64,000 nucleotides of DNA from RHKX01 sp963823275. GTDB taxonomy: Bacteria; Actinomycetota; Thermoleophilia; Solirubrobacterales; 70-9. Positions 63,023 through 64,000 of this stretch are shown piece by piece; position 1 is the first letter of the stretch; the number at the start of each line of letters is the position of its first letter. Where the stretch lies: assembly GCA_963823275.1 (NCBI GenBank), contig CAWGKW010000001.1:620001-684000 (forward strand), written 5' to 3'. The notes beneath the pieces were generated by a model that was not told the DNA's origin, made no database searches, and was given only the letters and a program-made list of their open reading frames with translations. A program made the translations under genes and the position numbers.

Positions 63023-64000
63023 GCGAGCCCGGCAACTTGACGACCCTGAACCACCCTCCCTCCGACCAGGATGAGCCCAACCCGCGCGCGGCGAGTTCGA
63101 TCCAGCAGGACTACCGCAAGCGGCTGATGGTCTTCGGCGGCCGTGCCTCCGGCGAACTCGCCGGCAAGATCGCCGACCATCTCGATGTCGACCTGGGCCA
63201 GGTCGACCTCCGCACCTTCTCCAACGGTGAGGTCTACTGTCGCTACGAGGAGTCGATCCGCGGCGCCGATGTCTTCCTGGTCCAGTCGACGGCGCCCAAC
63301 GAGCGCGCCGGGATGACCCCGAACGACGCGCTGATGGAGCTCCTCTGCATGGTGGACGCGGCACAGGGGGCCTCCGCCCACCGGATCATCGCCGTGATGC
63401 CCTGGTACGGCTACGCCCGCCAGGACAAGAAGTCGTTGCCTCGCGAGCCGATCACCGCCCGCGTGGTCGCCAAGATCCTCGAGGAGATCGGCGTCGACCG
63501 GGTGCTGACGATGGATCTCCACGCAGGTCAGGTCCAGGGCTTCTTCCACGTTCCGGTCGATCACATGACCGCGATGCCGATGCTCACCCAATGGTTCATC
63601 GACCAGCAGTTCGACGAGGATCTGGTGATCGTCAGCCCCGACGCGGGTCGGGTCAAGGTGGCCCGCAACTTCGCCCGCAAGGTCGGCACCCACTGGGCCG
63701 TGATGGAGAAGTCGCGGCCCGCCCAGCAGGTCGCCGAGATCGGCTACGTGGTCGGTGACGTGGAGGGAAAGACCGCGGTCCTCGTCGACGACATGATCGA
63801 CACCGCCGGCACCCTTTGTGCCGCCGCCGAGACGGTTCTCGAGGAGGGGGCTGCGCGCGTGATCGCCTGTGCGACGCACGGGGTCTTCAGCGGTCCGGCC
63901 TTCGAACGGCTCCCCTACGAGAATTCGAAGATCGAGCGCATCGTCGTCACCGACACGGTGCCGCTGCGCGCCGGCGCGCCCGACAACATCACCGTGCTCT
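63019..64000 (+). CDS. prs: Ribose-phosphate pyrophosphokinase (3' end outside window)
   Basis: Makes PRPP from ribose 5-phosphate and ATP for nucleotide, His and Trp synthesis. Motifs: RTFSNGEVYCRYEESIRGAD, IIAVMPWYGYARQDKK, LTMDLHAGQVQGFF, VIVSPDAGRVKVARNFA and the PRPP loop VLVDDMIDTAGTL. The GTG start overlaps the glmU stop and gives an unusually long N-terminus (~35 residues, PPSDQDEPNPRAASS) before the catalytic fold. About 327 codons are inside the window; the end is cut. Confidence 0.96.
   Translation, partial: MSEPGNLTTLNHPPSDQDEPNPRAASSIQQDYRKRLMVFGGRASGELAGKIADHLDVDLGQVDLRTFSNGEVYCRYEESIRGADVFLVQSTAPNERAGMTPNDALMELLCMVDAAQGASAHRIIAVMPWYGYARQDKKSLPREPITARVVAKILEEIGVDRVLTMDLHAGQVQGFFHVPVDHMTAMPMLTQWFIDQQFDEDLVIVSPDAGRVKVARNFARKVGTHWAVMEKSRPAQQVAEIGYVVGDVEGKTAVLVDDMIDTAGTLCAAAETVLEEGAARVIACATHGVFSGPAFERLPYENSKIERIVVTDTVPLRAGAPDNITVL

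Overview
The window is a high-GC, chromosome-like segment from an actinobacterium. It most resembles the Thermoleophilia/Solirubrobacterales: a six-gene Mce array, a succinate dehydrogenase with an HdrB-like third subunit and no SdhC/D, many TTG/GTG starts, stop/start overlaps, and short-leader or leaderless genes with TANNNT boxes 6-11 nt before the start. Both ends cut a gene (aspartate kinase on the left, PRPP synthetase on the right).

Layout. 1-4 kb: lysC, asd and a large polytopic membrane protein. 4-8 kb: a 3 x 79-bp repeat block, then sdhA-sdhB-sdhE-like on the minus strand. 8-9.5 kb: a DsbA-like thioredoxin with a VKOR partner. 9.5-14 kb: a large LuxR/ATPase regulator, a possible small basic protein and an M50/CBS protease. 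14-19 kb: a crotonase and an AidB-type acyl-CoA dehydrogenase opposite icd and mdh. 19-21 kb: a coiled-coil/wHTH protein, a sterol-desaturase-like hydroxylase, a small Cys-rich protein and a second block of the same repeat. 21-26 kb: an MBL hydrolase, hsp20-lon, a small membrane protein and a TetR regulator. 26-35 kb: six overlapping mce genes without permease or ATPase. 35-38 kb: three tandem paralogous secreted proteins, two with duplicated leaders. 38-42 kb: a haloalkane-dehalogenase-like enzyme, a diiron R2-like/SCP2 fusion, a membrane protein with a 102-bp tandem repeat at its 3' end, and an AbiEi/DUF559-like protein. 42-50 kb: glyS, FmdB-like, LCP, ROK kinase, rsmI and a UvrD-like helicase. 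50-53 kb: a methylamine-utilisation-like locus (MauE + thioredoxin + MauA-like Cys-rich Tat protein, then MauF/CcdA-like + beta-propeller). 53-64 kb: a lipoprotein, metG, tatD, rsmA, ispE, a DedA-PAP2 fusion, a PucR-like regulator, tRNA-Gln, an HNH protein with a perfect LexA-type box, glmU and prs.

How the genes work together. Central metabolism is concentrated here (icd, mdh, sdhABE; lysC-asd; ispE, glmU, prs). A strong envelope and oxidative-folding theme runs alongside it: DsbA-VKOR, the Mce array, the secreted triplet, the LCP protein, and the Mau-like locus, whose MauE, CxxC thioredoxin and CcdA-like parts look like a dedicated disulfide pathway for one Cys-rich exported protein. That protein keeps the MauA-like layout but has only one tryptophan in its mature part, so it cannot form a tryptophan tryptophylquinone cofactor from two tryptophans; its function is open.

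Quality note. At least six genes (aidB-like, the fourth and fifth mce genes, the third secreted paralog, the lipoprotein, metG) have 1-base frame changes, mostly single-base gains in short homopolymers. Because metG is essential, I read most of these as assembly indels rather than true pseudogenes.
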